Source: JBFHDX01 sp041584475 (lineage in GTDB: Bacteria > Pseudomonadota > Alphaproteobacteria > UBA8366 > JADFVY01). From it: 30,628 nt of DNA. The notes under the pieces are model-generated. The model made no database searches. It saw only the letters and a program-made list of their open reading frames with translations, and had not been told where the DNA came from. Made by a program: the position numbers and the translations under genes. Below, one piece after another: positions 23,702 to 30,628 of the stretch. The first letter of the stretch is position 1, and each line of letters opens with the position of its first letter. The stretch spans positions 1 through 30,628 of the forward strand of contig JBFHDX010000037.1 of NCBI GenBank assembly GCA_041584475.1, written 5' to 3'.

Positions 23702-24559
23702 TCAGTAGTCGTCGATATCGAGCCAGCGGCGCTCGCCGATGTCGCAGGGCGGCACCACGCGGTCGCCGCCCGACTGCGCGGCGCGGACGAGCCGCGGTTC
23801 GGGCGATTGCGGGGCGGCCGCGTGTTCCCGCGCTTTCGCGGGCGGCGCGATGCCGGCGATCTCGGTGATCAGCTTCTGGCGGATCGCCGTCGCGAATTCC
23901 TGGAACGAATGCGCGACGACGATGAAGGCGCCGGGCCCGCCGATCACGCAGTTCTCGTAATAGAGGTCGAGATTGGGAACCTGCGGCCAGCCGCCGGGTC
24001 CGCTGCGCCCGTTGATGATCGGCAGGCCGTTGATCGTAACCCCGGCGGCGACCGCGCGATCGCGCGCGTCGGTCACGAGCCCGCCCCAGTTGTTGGCGCC
24101 GTCGCCGGAGATGTCGATGACGCGGCGCGTTCCCTCGAAGCTGTTGCTCTCGAAATAGGGTACGGCATAGTTGATCGCCGAGGTTATCGCCGTGCGCCGC
24201 GCGGTCTGCGGCGGGCTGATCGTCAGCCATTTGGCGAACGCGTACGCGCTGGCCGTGTCCTCGACGAGCGTCCAGCCGACGATCTCGCGGATGTGGCCGA
24301 AGCCGGCCCATTCGTAGTAGGCGACGGCGATGCGGCCGAGCATGCCGCCCTCGATGGCGCGGATGACGTCCTTGTCCTGGAAGGCGGCGATGTAGCCCTC
24401 GCGCTGCAGGGCCGCCTCGCCGGGGTCGACCGAGCCCGACACGTCGACCGCCAGGATCAGCTCCAGATCGACGTAGGTCTGCGCCGTCGCCGGCCGCGGC
24501 GCTGCCAACGCCAGCGCCGCAGCGAACGCCGCGAAAGTCGTTGCACCCGCCCATTTCAT
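23702..24559 (-). CDS. DUF1194 von Willebrand factor A-like exported protein (copy 2)
   Basis: A 285-residue paralogue of the product of 16199-17041. It has a signal peptide (MKWAGATTFAAFAAALALAA, cleavage near TAQ) and the metal-site motif DVSGS in LILAVDVSGSVDPGE. YYEWAGFGHIREIVGWTLV, DISGDGANNWGGLVTDARD and LYYENCVIGGPGAFIVV follow, with the same C-terminal PPCDIGERR as copy 1. Before that tail is a longer Ala/Pro-rich linker of low conservation. The ATG at 24559 has a strong GGGAGGA nine bases upstream; an upstream ATG at 24580 would add seven residues. Function unknown; probably periplasmic. Confidence 0.87.
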   Translation of the reverse strand: MKWAGATTFAAFAAALALAAPRPATAQTYVDLELILAVDVSGSVDPGEAALQREGYIAAFQDKDVIRAIEGGMLGRIAVAYYEWAGFGHIREIVGWTLVEDTASAYAFAKWLTISPPQTARRTAITSAINYAVPYFESNSFEGTRRVIDISGDGANNWGGLVTDARDRAVAAGVTINGLPIINGRSGPGGWPQVPNLDLYYENCVIGGPGAFIVVAHSFQEFATAIRQKLITEIAGIAPPAKAREHAAAPQSPEPRLVRAAQSGGDRVVPPCDIGERRWLDIDDY

Positions 24560-24624
24560 CTTACGTATTCCTCCCGTCAAGCGCCTGCGGCGCCTTGCTT
24601 TTCACCGCGCCGGCCGGCGACGGT

Positions 24625-24655
24625 TTTGCGTCATTTTAGCGCAAATTGTCGCAAA
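24625..24655 (-). promoter_or_regulatory. Candidate promoter/operator with repeated TTTGCG hexamers
   Basis: The hexamer CGCAAA occurs at 24640-24645 and 24650-24655, exactly one helical turn apart, and inverted as TTTGCG at 24625-24630. On the minus strand the middle copy is part of ATTTGCGCTA (24646-24637), also present before the other DUF1194 gene, and runs into TAAAAT (24638-24633), a good -10 box. The spacing suggests a protein-binding site on one face of the DNA. Confidence 0.4.
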
Positions 24656-24683
24656 GCATGAGTCGCGAGTGCGCTCCGCGCGA

Positions 24684-25022
24684 TCAGCGCAGCGCGTCGA
24701 GGTTGAGCGGCAGCATCGCACCCATCCACATGGCGTGATCGGTGTGGTCGGGGATGTCGTCGCCGGTGTTTGGATGGATGAAGACCGTCAGCCCGCCGCG
24801 GTTGAGGGCGAGCCAGGGGATGACCTCGCCGAAGCGCTCGGGCGCGAAGGCGAGCTGGCAGCTCCACATGGGATGCGGGCCGACCGGCCGTTCGTGCACC
24901 CGGCCCATCGTCACGCCGAGTTCGTCGCGCGCCGACTCGCACAGCGCGCGCGCCCGCTCGATGGACTGCGCGTCGAAATAGACGTGCGCGTGGAATTCTC
25001 GAATATCGGTCGGGGCAGCCAT
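24684..25022 (-). CDS. DOPA 4,5-dioxygenase family protein
   Basis: A 112-residue protein of the DOPA 4,5-dioxygenase family (PF08883), small metal-dependent ring-cleavage enzymes first known from fungal betalamic acid synthesis. REFHAHVYFD at the start and PDHTDHAMWMG near the C-terminus supply the conserved His residues. HPMWSCQLAF and GLTVFIHPNTG lie between them. The bacterial substrate is unknown. The frame is open to 25163, but upstream residues are Arg-rich and not family-like. The ATG at 25022 has GAAG six bases upstream; an ATG at 25037 is an alternative. It precedes the DUF1194 gene on the same strand but is separated from it by 124 bases holding the repeats described above. Confidence 0.85.
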   Translation of the reverse strand: MAAPTDIREFHAHVYFDAQSIERARALCESARDELGVTMGRVHERPVGPHPMWSCQLAFAPERFGEVIPWLALNRGGLTVFIHPNTGDDIPDHTDHAMWMGAMLPLNLDALR

Positions 25023-25162
25023 CGGCGCTTCAGGCATCGCAGGGGTGCGGACGGTCACGGTTCCGCGACGCAGCGTAGCAGGCGACGGCCCTCGCCGGAA
25101 GACGGGACGCCGGTGGTGCCGGCGTTCCGCCCCGGTGCCCCGTTTCGGCCACCGTTGCGTCA

Positions 25163-25191
25163 TTGTTTCGGGCGGGAACAGTTGCTATATC
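25163..25191 (+). promoter_or_regulatory. Possible promoter of the purine operon
   Basis: TTGTTT (25163-25168) and TATATC (25186-25191) are 17 bases apart. The -10 box matches four of six positions and the -35 box three, so this is a moderate candidate. The resulting leader of about 77 bases contains two stem-loops. The 252-base gap 25023-25274 shows no gene. Confidence 0.38.
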
Positions 25192-25203
25192 TGCCGCGTC
25201 GAC

Positions 25204-25249
25204 ACCGGGCCGTTTCCCGGTCCCACGGGCCCGCTGCCGGGCGCAGCGG
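25204..25249 (+). promoter_or_regulatory. Two stem-loops in the purC leader
   Basis: ACCGGG (25204-25209) pairs perfectly with CCCGGT (25216-25221). CCGCTGC (25231-25237) pairs perfectly with GCAGCGG (25243-25249) around a five-base loop. They stand between the possible promoter and the purC start. I do not recognise a known purine riboswitch; the second lacks a T-run, so it is not a standard attenuator. Confidence 0.4.
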
Positions 25250-25274
25250 TCGTCCTTCTGGATAAATCGATTTC

Positions 25275-26042
25275 ATGGCACGTCGCAGACGCATTTACGA
25301 GGGCAAGGCCAAGGTGATGTTCGAGGGGCCGGAGCCCGGCACCCTGGTACAGTACTTCAAGGACGACGCCACGGCATTCAACAACCAGAAGAAGGGCACG
25401 ATCACCGGCAAGGGCGTCCTCAACAACCGCATCTCGGAGTACCTGATGCTGCGGCTCGCCGAGATCGGCATCCCGACGCATTTCGTGCGCCGGCTCAACA
25501 TGCGCGAGCAGCTCGTGCGCGAGGTCGAGATCATCCCCATCGAGGTGGTGGTCCGCAACGTCGTCGCCGGCTCGCTGTCGAAGCGGTTCGCGATCGCGGA
25601 GGGCACGCCGCTGCCGCGTTCCGTCGTCGAGTGCTACTACAAGTCGGACGAGCTCGGAGACCCGCTGGTCTCGGAGGAGCACATCACGGCCTTCGGCTGG
25701 GCGACGCCGCAGGACATCGACGACATGCTGGCGCTGGCGTTGCGCGTCAACGACTTCCTTGGCGGCCTGTTCCTCGGGGTTGGGCTGAAGCTCGTCGACT
25801 TCAAGCTCGAGTTCGGCCGGCTGTACGAGGAAAACGGCGAGATGCGCATCGTGCTCGCGGACGAGATCAGTCCGGACAATTGCCGGCTCTGGGACGTCAA
25901 GACCAACGAGAAGCTCGACAAGGACCGTTTCCGGCGTGATCTCGGAGGCGTCGAGGAAGCGTACCAGGAGGTCGCGCGGCGGCTGGGCATCCTGCCGGAG
26001 GGCGGACCGCACGACCTCAAGGGGTCGGAGACGATCCAGTAG
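25275..26042 (+). CDS. purC: Phosphoribosylaminoimidazole-succinocarboxamide synthase PurC
   Basis: A 255-residue SAICAR synthetase. It joins CAIR and aspartate with ATP, the step before PurB. The N-terminal RRRIYEGKAKVMFEG is the nucleotide-binding start. Both family signatures are present: IPIEVVVRNVVAGS near residues 91-104 and LVDFKLEFG near 175-183, followed by VLADEISPDNCRLWD. Length is normal for the short bacterial form. The ATG has no clear Shine-Dalgarno, but no other start fits. First gene of the operon running to the terminator at 30602. Confidence 0.96.
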   Translation: MARRRRIYEGKAKVMFEGPEPGTLVQYFKDDATAFNNQKKGTITGKGVLNNRISEYLMLRLAEIGIPTHFVRRLNMREQLVREVEIIPIEVVVRNVVAGSLSKRFAIAEGTPLPRSVVECYYKSDELGDPLVSEEHITAFGWATPQDIDDMLALALRVNDFLGGLFLGVGLKLVDFKLEFGRLYEENGEMRIVLADEISPDNCRLWDVKTNEKLDKDRFRRDLGGVEEAYQEVARRLGILPEGGPHDLKGSETIQ

Positions 26043-26130
26043 CGCCCGGCACGCGCATCGCATCGCCAGATCCGCCCCTCGCGGGGCGCCGGCATTCGCA
26101 GGGTCGAACGCGACAGGGGGTATCGCAGCG

Positions 26131-26373
26131 GTGAAGGCCAGGGTTCACATCACGCTCAAGCAGGGCGTCCTCGACCCGCAAGGCAAAGCAATCGGGCACG
26201 CGCTGGAATCGCTCGGCTTCGAGGGCGTCGGCGACGTCCGGCAGGGCAAGTACATCGAGCTCGACCTCGGCGAGACCGACGCCGACGAGGCGCGTCGGCA
26301 GGTCACCGCGATGTGCGAGAAGCTGCTCGCGAACACGGTCATCGAGAACTACGCCATCGACCTCGACGGATGA
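26131..26373 (+). CDS. purS: FGAM synthase subunit PurS
   Basis: An 80-residue protein starting with a GTG at 26131 (VKARVHITLKQGVLDPQGKA). The PurS landmarks are VLDPQGKAI, ALESLGFEGVGDVRQGKYIELDL and the C-terminal NTVIENYAIDL. PurS dimers bridge PurL and PurQ in the formylglycinamidine synthase complex. AGGGGG lies 11 bases upstream. The frame opens at 25936 inside purC, but only the part from 26131 matches the family. Its TGA overlaps the next gene's ATG by four bases. Confidence 0.95.
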   Translation: MKARVHITLKQGVLDPQGKAIGHALESLGFEGVGDVRQGKYIELDLGETDADEARRQVTAMCEKLLANTVIENYAIDLDG

Positions 26374-26957
26374 CCGGGCAGGACACGATCTGGACCGATC
26401 CGCAGGGCGCCGGGCTGGAGCATCTGCATCTGGGCAAGGAGGACGAGGGTTTCCTGGCCGACGCGATGTTCGTCGGTCGCAGCGACGACCTGCCGCCCTT
26501 CCGGCTGCACCTGCTGCTGCGCCTCTCGGCCGAGTGGCGGATGGAGGCGGCGACGGTTCGCCTGCTGTCGGGCTCCAGCGAGGGGCCGCGCGAACTCTCC
26601 TTCACGGTGAACGGGGGCGCCGACTGGCGCGACGCCGAGGGCCGGTCGATCAGCGAGCTCAACGGCTGTTACGAGATCGACCTGGCGACCAGCGCCTTCA
26701 CCAAGAGTCTGCCGATTCGCCGCCTGGGGCTGGCGGCGGGCGAATCGGCCGAAATCTCGGTCGCCTATCTCGACGTGCCGCTGATGCGCGTCAGGCCGGT
26801 CCGCCAGCGTTACAGCTGCATAGCGCCGCTGGGGCCGGACGGGGGCCTGTACCGGTACGAACCGCTGTTTCGCGGCAACGCGCACGAGCTGCAGGTGGAC
26901 TCCGACGGCCTCGTGACCGATTATCCGGGCGCGTTCAGGCGCGTCTACGCCGGCTGA
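26370..26957 (+). CDS. Putative glycolipid-binding domain protein
   Basis: A 195-residue protein of the putative glycolipid-binding family (PF06475, formerly DUF1089). The characteristic central part is clear: LNGCYEIDLATSAFTKSLPI, RRLGL, GESAEISVAYLDVP, VRPVRQRYSCI, and the C-terminal VDSDGLVTDYPGAF. There is no signal peptide. The fold is known from Pseudomonas PA1994, but the physiological ligand is not established. It sits between purS and purQ with an ATGA overlap with purS, so its translation is coupled to purine genes. Why a lipid-binding-like protein is here is unclear. Confidence 0.85.
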   Translation: MTGQDTIWTDPQGAGLEHLHLGKEDEGFLADAMFVGRSDDLPPFRLHLLLRLSAEWRMEAATVRLLSGSSEGPRELSFTVNGGADWRDAEGRSISELNGCYEIDLATSAFTKSLPIRRLGLAAGESAEISVAYLDVPLMRVRPVRQRYSCIAPLGPDGGLYRYEPLFRGNAHELQVDSDGLVTDYPGAFRRVYAG

Positions 26958-27016
26958 CCGGGACCGTCGGCGGCCGCGTAACGCAAAGGGCAAAGGGGCA
27001 GCGGCAAGGGACAGCA

Positions 27017-27691
27017 ATGAGAACCGCGGTCATCGTCTTTCCGGGCTCGAACTGCGACCGTGACGCGGCGGTGGCGCTGGAAGCGGCGTTCGGCCGGGCG
27101 CCGCACATGATCTGGCACCGCGAGAGCGATCTGCCGGCGCTCGACCTCATCGTGCTGCCGGGCGGGTTTTCGTACGGCGACTATTTGCGCTCGGGTGCCA
27201 TGGCGGCACAGTCGCCGGTGCTGCGCGCCGTGCGCGAACAGGCCGGGCGCGGCGTGCTGGTGATCGGCATCTGCAACGGCTTCCAGGTGCTGACGGAGAC
27301 CGGTCTGCTGCCCGGCGTGCTGATGCGGAATGCCGGGCTCAAATTCGTCTGCCGCGATGTCGACCTGATCGTCGGCACGGGCGACTCGCCGTTCACGCGC
27401 GCCTACGTGCAGGGCCAGCGCGTGACCATGCCGGTCGCCCACCACGACGGTAACTACTACGCCGACGAGACCACGCTCGACCGGCTCGAGGGCGAGGACC
27501 GGGTGGCGTTCCGCTACGCCGGGCGCGAGGCCAACCCGAACGGCTCGGCGCGGGATATCGCCGGCATCCTGAACGAGCGACGCAACGTCCTCGGCATGAT
27601 GCCGCACCCGGAGCGCGCCGTGGACCCGTTGCATGGCGGAATTGGCGGGCGCGCCCTGTTCGAGGGGCTGGTGGAGGCCGTCGCCGCATGA
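27017..27691 (+). CDS. purQ: FGAM synthase glutaminase subunit PurQ
   Basis: A 224-residue class I glutamine amidotransferase that supplies ammonia to PurL. The start MRTAVIVFPGSNCDRD is diagnostic of PurQ. The oxyanion region LPGGFSYGDYLRSG precedes the nucleophile Cys86 in GICNGFQVL; the catalytic His197 and Glu199 are in MMPHPER. The frame is open from 26534 but overlaps the previous gene; the ATG at 27017 with AAGGG six bases upstream is right. Its stop overlaps the purL start by four bases. Confidence 0.96.
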   Translation: MRTAVIVFPGSNCDRDAAVALEAAFGRAPHMIWHRESDLPALDLIVLPGGFSYGDYLRSGAMAAQSPVLRAVREQAGRGVLVIGICNGFQVLTETGLLPGVLMRNAGLKFVCRDVDLIVGTGDSPFTRAYVQGQRVTMPVAHHDGNYYADETTLDRLEGEDRVAFRYAGREANPNGSARDIAGILNERRNVLGMMPHPERAVDPLHGGIGGRALFEGLVEAVAA

Positions 27692-29895
27692 CCGCCACCG
27701 CAGCCGCCGTCGAGATCACCCCGGAACTCGCCTCCGAGCACGGTCTGACCGGCGAGGAATACGCGAAGATCCTGGACATCCTCGGCCGCGCGCCGAACAT
27801 CACCGAGCTCGGGGTGTTCTCGGCGATGTGGTCGGAGCACTGCTCGTACAAATCCTCCAAGGTCTGGCTGAAGACGCTGCCGACCGAAGGGCCGCGGGTG
27901 ATCTGCGGGCCCGGCGAGAATGCCGGCGTCGTCGACATCGGCGACGGCAAGGCGGCCGTGTTCAAGATCGAGAGCCACAATCACCCGAGCTTCATCGAGC
28001 CATACCAGGGCGCGGCCACCGGCGTCGGCGGCATCCTGCGCGACGTCTTCACCATGGGCGCGCGACCCGTCGCCAGCATGAACGCGCTGCGCTTCGGTTC
28101 CCCCGACCATCCCAAGACGCGGCATCTGGTGTCGGGCGTCGTCGCCGGCATCGGCGGCTACGGCAACTGCATCGGCGTGCCTACCGTCGGCGGCGAGTGC
28201 GTATTCCACCGCGCCTACAACGGCAACATTCTGGTCAACGCGATGACGGTAGGCATCGCCGACGCCGACCGCATCTTCTATTCGGCGGCGGCCGGTCCGG
28301 GCAATCCGATGGTCTATGTGGGCTCGAAGACCGGGCGCGACGGCATCCACGGCGCGACCATGGCGTCGGCCGAGTTCGCCGAGGATTCAGAGGAGAAACG
28401 CCCCACCGTGCAGGTCGGCGACCCGTTCACGGAAAAGCTGCTGCTGGAGGCCTGCCTCGAGCTGATGGCGACCGACGCGATCGTCGCGATCCAGGACATG
28501 GGCGCGGCCGGCCTCACCTCCTCGTCGGTCGAAATGGCCTCGAAGGGCGGCGTCGGCGTCGAGCTCGAGCTCGACCGCGTGCCGATGCGCGAGACCGGCA
28601 TGACGCCGTACGAGCTGATGCTGTCGGAGAGCCAGGAGCGCATGCTGATGGTGCTCAAGCCCGGCCGCGAGGACGAGGCGCGCCGCATCTTCGACAAGTG
28701 GGAGCTCGACTTCGCGGTGATCGGGCGCGTCACCGACAGCGGCCGGCTGGTCCTGAAATTCCATGGCGAGACGGTCGGCGACATCCCGGTCGCACCGCTC
28801 GTCGCCGCCGCCCCGGAATACGAGCGGCCGTACGAGGAAACGCCGAAGGCCGAGGCGATCGCGGCATCCGCGGTACCGGCCCCGGCCGATCCGGTCGAGG
28901 CGCTGGCGCGGCTGCTCGGCGGGCCGCACCTCTCGAGCCGCCGCTGGATCTGGGAGCAGTACGACCACATGGTCATGGCGGACACGGTGCAGCCCCCGGG
29001 CGGCGATGCCGCCGTCGTGCGCATCCACGGCAGCGGCCGCGGCCTCGCGATCACCACGGACGCGACGCCGCGCTATTGCCTCGCCGACCCGGTCGAGGGC
29101 GGCCGGCAGGCGGTCGCCGAGGCATGGCGCAACCTGACCGCCGTCGGCGCGCTGCCGCTCGCGCTCACCAACAATCTCAACTTCGGCAACCCCGAGAAGC
29201 CCCGCATCATGGGCCAGCTGGCCGGCTGCGTCACCGGCATGGCCGAGGCCTGTCGGGCGCTCGACTTCCCGGTCGTCTCGGGCAACGTGTCGCTGTACAA
29301 CGAGACGAGCGGCGAGGCGATCCTCCCCACCCCGGTGATCGGCGGGCTGGGGCTGATCGAGGACCTCGCGAAGACGGCGCGCATCGAAATTCCGCGCGAG
29401 GGGCTGGAGCTGGTGCTGATCGGCGCCACCGCGGGCTGGCTCGGCGCGTCGCTCTATCTGCGCGAGATCGCCGGCCGCGAGGAAGGCGCGCCGCCGCCGG
29501 TCGACCTCGAAGCCGAGCGCCGCAACGGGGATCTCGTGCGCGGCCTGATCGCGGCGGGCCGGGTCGCCGCCTGTCACGATCTCGCCGACGGCGGGCTGCT
29601 CGTCGCCGCGGCGGAGATGGCGCTGGCCGGGGACATCGGCGCCACGCTCGATGGCGCGCCCGGCGATCTGCCGCTGCACGCCTGGCTGTTCGGCGAGGAC
29701 CAGGCGCGCTATCTGCTGGCCGTCGAGGACGGGCGCGCGATCGTCGCCGACGCGAGGGCCCAGGATGTGCCGGCGGTCGCCGTCGGCCGCAGCGGCGGGG
29801 ATGCGTTGACAGTGGCGGGCGGCCATACCATATCCATCGGCGAGTTGAGGCGGCGCCACGAGGACTGGCTGCCGTCGTTCATGGCGCGCCCGTGA
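27688..29895 (+). CDS. purL: FGAM synthase large subunit PurL
   Basis: A 735-residue PurL of the short type that needs separate PurQ and PurS. It converts FGAR to FGAM with ATP and ammonia. N-terminal FSAMWSEHCSYKSSK, then FKIESHNHPSFIEPYQGAATGVGG with the catalytic His, VFTMGARPVASMN and GIGGYGNCIGVPTVGGE are all hallmark segments; the second half repeats the AIR-synthase fold (NLNFGNPEKP, VSGNVSLYNET, CHDLADGGL). The ATG overlaps purQ's stop (ATGA), giving translational coupling. Confidence 0.97.
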   Translation: MTATAAAVEITPELASEHGLTGEEYAKILDILGRAPNITELGVFSAMWSEHCSYKSSKVWLKTLPTEGPRVICGPGENAGVVDIGDGKAAVFKIESHNHPSFIEPYQGAATGVGGILRDVFTMGARPVASMNALRFGSPDHPKTRHLVSGVVAGIGGYGNCIGVPTVGGECVFHRAYNGNILVNAMTVGIADADRIFYSAAAGPGNPMVYVGSKTGRDGIHGATMASAEFAEDSEEKRPTVQVGDPFTEKLLLEACLELMATDAIVAIQDMGAAGLTSSSVEMASKGGVGVELELDRVPMRETGMTPYELMLSESQERMLMVLKPGREDEARRIFDKWELDFAVIGRVTDSGRLVLKFHGETVGDIPVAPLVAAAPEYERPYEETPKAEAIAASAVPAPADPVEALARLLGGPHLSSRRWIWEQYDHMVMADTVQPPGGDAAVVRIHGSGRGLAITTDATPRYCLADPVEGGRQAVAEAWRNLTAVGALPLALTNNLNFGNPEKPRIMGQLAGCVTGMAEACRALDFPVVSGNVSLYNETSGEAILPTPVIGGLGLIEDLAKTARIEIPREGLELVLIGATAGWLGASLYLREIAGREEGAPPPVDLEAERRNGDLVRGLIAAGRVAACHDLADGGLLVAAAEMALAGDIGATLDGAPGDLPLHAWLFGEDQARYLLAVEDGRAIVADARAQDVPAVAVGRSGGDALTVAGGHTISIGELRRRHEDWLPSFMARP

Positions 29896-29944
29896 ACGGC
29901 GCGCCAGGCGCCGGAAAGAGACGCGATCAAGGGGAGCGGCCGGC

Positions 29945-30178
29945 ATGGCGATGGAACTGAGCGAGATCGAGCGGCTGATCAAGGAAGCCATACCCGACGC
30001 CGAGGTCCGCATCGAGGATCTGCGCGGCGATGGCGACCATTACGCCGCCTACGTCAGTTCCCCCGCGTTCAAGGGCAAGAGCCGCGTGCAACAGCACCAG
30101 ATGGTCTACGCGGCGCTGAAGGGCCGCATGGGCGCCGAGCTGCACGCGCTGGCGCTGCAGACGTCGGCGCCGGAATAG
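29945..30178 (+). CDS. BolA-family protein (IbaG/BolA2-like)
   Basis: A 77-residue BolA-like protein: LSEIERLIKEAIPDAEVRIE, then GDGDHYAAYVSSPAFKGKSR and VQQHQMVYAALKGRMG, where the conserved His is a known Fe-S ligand in BolA-Grx complexes. The short form resembles IbaG/BolA2. AAGGGGAG is 9-16 bases before the ATG. It is directly followed by a CGFS glutaredoxin, the usual partner with which BolA binds a [2Fe-2S] cluster. It is 49 bases after purL and probably cotranscribed. Confidence 0.93.
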   Translation: MAMELSEIERLIKEAIPDAEVRIEDLRGDGDHYAAYVSSPAFKGKSRVQQHQMVYAALKGRMGAELHALALQTSAPE

Positions 30179-30227
30179 GGCTTCCCGCACAAGGGCCCAC
30201 ACAAGGGTTAGAGAGGATTTGACCGCC

Positions 30228-30569
30228 ATGGAGAATGTTGTCTTCGACCGCATCCGCGAGGAGATCACGGAAAACGACGTCGTGCTGTTCATGAAGGGCT
30301 CGCCGGTGTTCCCGCAGTGCGGCTTCTCGGCCGCCGTGGCCCAGGCGCTGACCGTGATGGGCGTCAAGTTCAAGGGCGTCGACGTGCTGCAGGATCCCGG
30401 CATCCGCCAGGGCATCAAGGATTTCAGCAACTGGCCGACGATCCCCCAGCTCTACGTCAAGGGCGAGTTCATCGGCGGCTGCGACATCGTGCGCGAGATG
30501 TACGAGACCGGCGAGCTGCAGGCGCTGTTCAACGAAAAGGGCATCGAGAGCCAGCCGGCATCGGCCTGA
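30228..30569 (+). CDS. grxD: Monothiol glutaredoxin Grx4/GrxD
   Basis: A 113-residue CGFS-type glutaredoxin. FMKGSPVFPQCGFSAAV contains the single active Cys, followed by the cis-Pro loop NWPTIPQLYVKGEFIGGCDIV that binds glutathione. These proteins carry and transfer [2Fe-2S] clusters with BolA partners. The ATG at 30228 has GAGAGG 11 bases upstream; a TTG at 30219 in frame would add three residues but sits too near that site. Last gene before the terminator. Confidence 0.95.
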   Translation: MENVVFDRIREEITENDVVLFMKGSPVFPQCGFSAAVAQALTVMGVKFKGVDVLQDPGIRQGIKDFSNWPTIPQLYVKGEFIGGCDIVREMYETGELQALFNEKGIESQPASA

Positions 30570-30601
30570 CGACCCTCGCCCAGCCGAATTCGAAGCCGAA
30601 G

Positions 30602-30626
30602 GGCCGCCCCGCCGGGCGGCCTTTTT
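30602..30626 (+). terminator. Rho-independent terminator of the purine/bolA/grx operon
   Basis: A perfect eight-base stem, GGCCGCCC (30602-30609) with GGGCGGCC (30614-30621), has a four-base loop and is followed by five T. It lies 32 bases after the glutaredoxin stop. Confidence 0.92.
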
Positions 30627-30628
30627 GC

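Noticed and set aside
21585..23708. 707-codon frame across the deacetylase
   Set aside because: Arg/Gly-rich shadow of the deacetylase gene.
27633..29960. 775-codon frame across purL in another reading frame
   Set aside because: Extremely Arg-rich; purL covers the same bases with full family conservation.
1..30628. Mobile elements, CRISPR arrays, tRNA or rRNA genes
   Set aside because: No transposase or integrase motif, no regularly spaced repeats, and no tRNA-like or rRNA-like segment was seen on either strand.

Overview
The window is high-GC DNA that reads as an alphaproteobacterial chromosome segment. The main grounds are gene content: a DUF1476 protein (the alphaproteobacterial ATP-synthase inhibitor zeta), two DUF1194 von Willebrand-type proteins, the split PurL/PurQ/PurS form of FGAM synthase, and a BolA-Grx4 pair downstream of purL. 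No rRNA, tRNA, insertion sequence, integrase or CRISPR array was found. The genus cannot be fixed from sequence alone; a Rhodospirillales-like lineage is a guess.

Layout. At 1-240 (minus) lies the start of an unrecognised gene that runs off the left edge. purB follows at 368-1666, then a TrkH potassium transporter, a small coiled-coil protein, a DUF2461 protein, a membrane-anchored TPR protein, and on the minus strand a SixA-type phosphohistidine phosphatase. A relatively AT-rich gap (5786-6253) carries a near-consensus sigma-70 promoter. It leads into a three-gene operon (6254-10941) for the dipeptide osmolyte N-acetylglutaminylglutamine amide (NAGGN): asparagine-synthetase-like amidotransferase, GNAT/ATP-grasp synthetase and M42 peptidase. 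On the minus strand follow a gamma-glutamyltransferase-family enzyme and DUF1476, then a TANGO2-like NRDE protein (plus), a DEAD-box helicase (minus) and a peroxiredoxin-like protein (plus).

From 16199 to 24559 two DUF1194 paralogues, both on the minus strand, bracket other genes. One group is a compact plus-strand operon (RraA-like aldolase, FMN alpha-hydroxy-acid oxidase, putative 2OG-Fe(II) oxygenase, VOC protein). The other is a divergent pair: an exported TIM-barrel, glycosidase-like protein and a membrane-anchored polysaccharide deacetylase whose domain order resembles part of PelA. A DOPA-4,5-dioxygenase-family protein follows on the minus strand.

The right end (25275-30569) is the purine operon purC-purS-[glycolipid-binding-like protein]-purQ-purL-bolA-grx4. 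It is closed by a strong intrinsic terminator at 30602-30626. PurB, PurC, PurS, PurQ and PurL act in the same pathway, and PurSQL form one complex. BolA and the CGFS glutaredoxin probably form an Fe-S handling pair. TrkH and the NAGGN operon would serve the fast (potassium) and slower (organic solute) phases of osmotic adaptation. The most notable items are the PelA-like split pair, the shared upstream element of the DUF1194 paralogues, the uncharacterised RraA/hydroxy-acid-oxidase operon, and the extra gene inside the purine operon.
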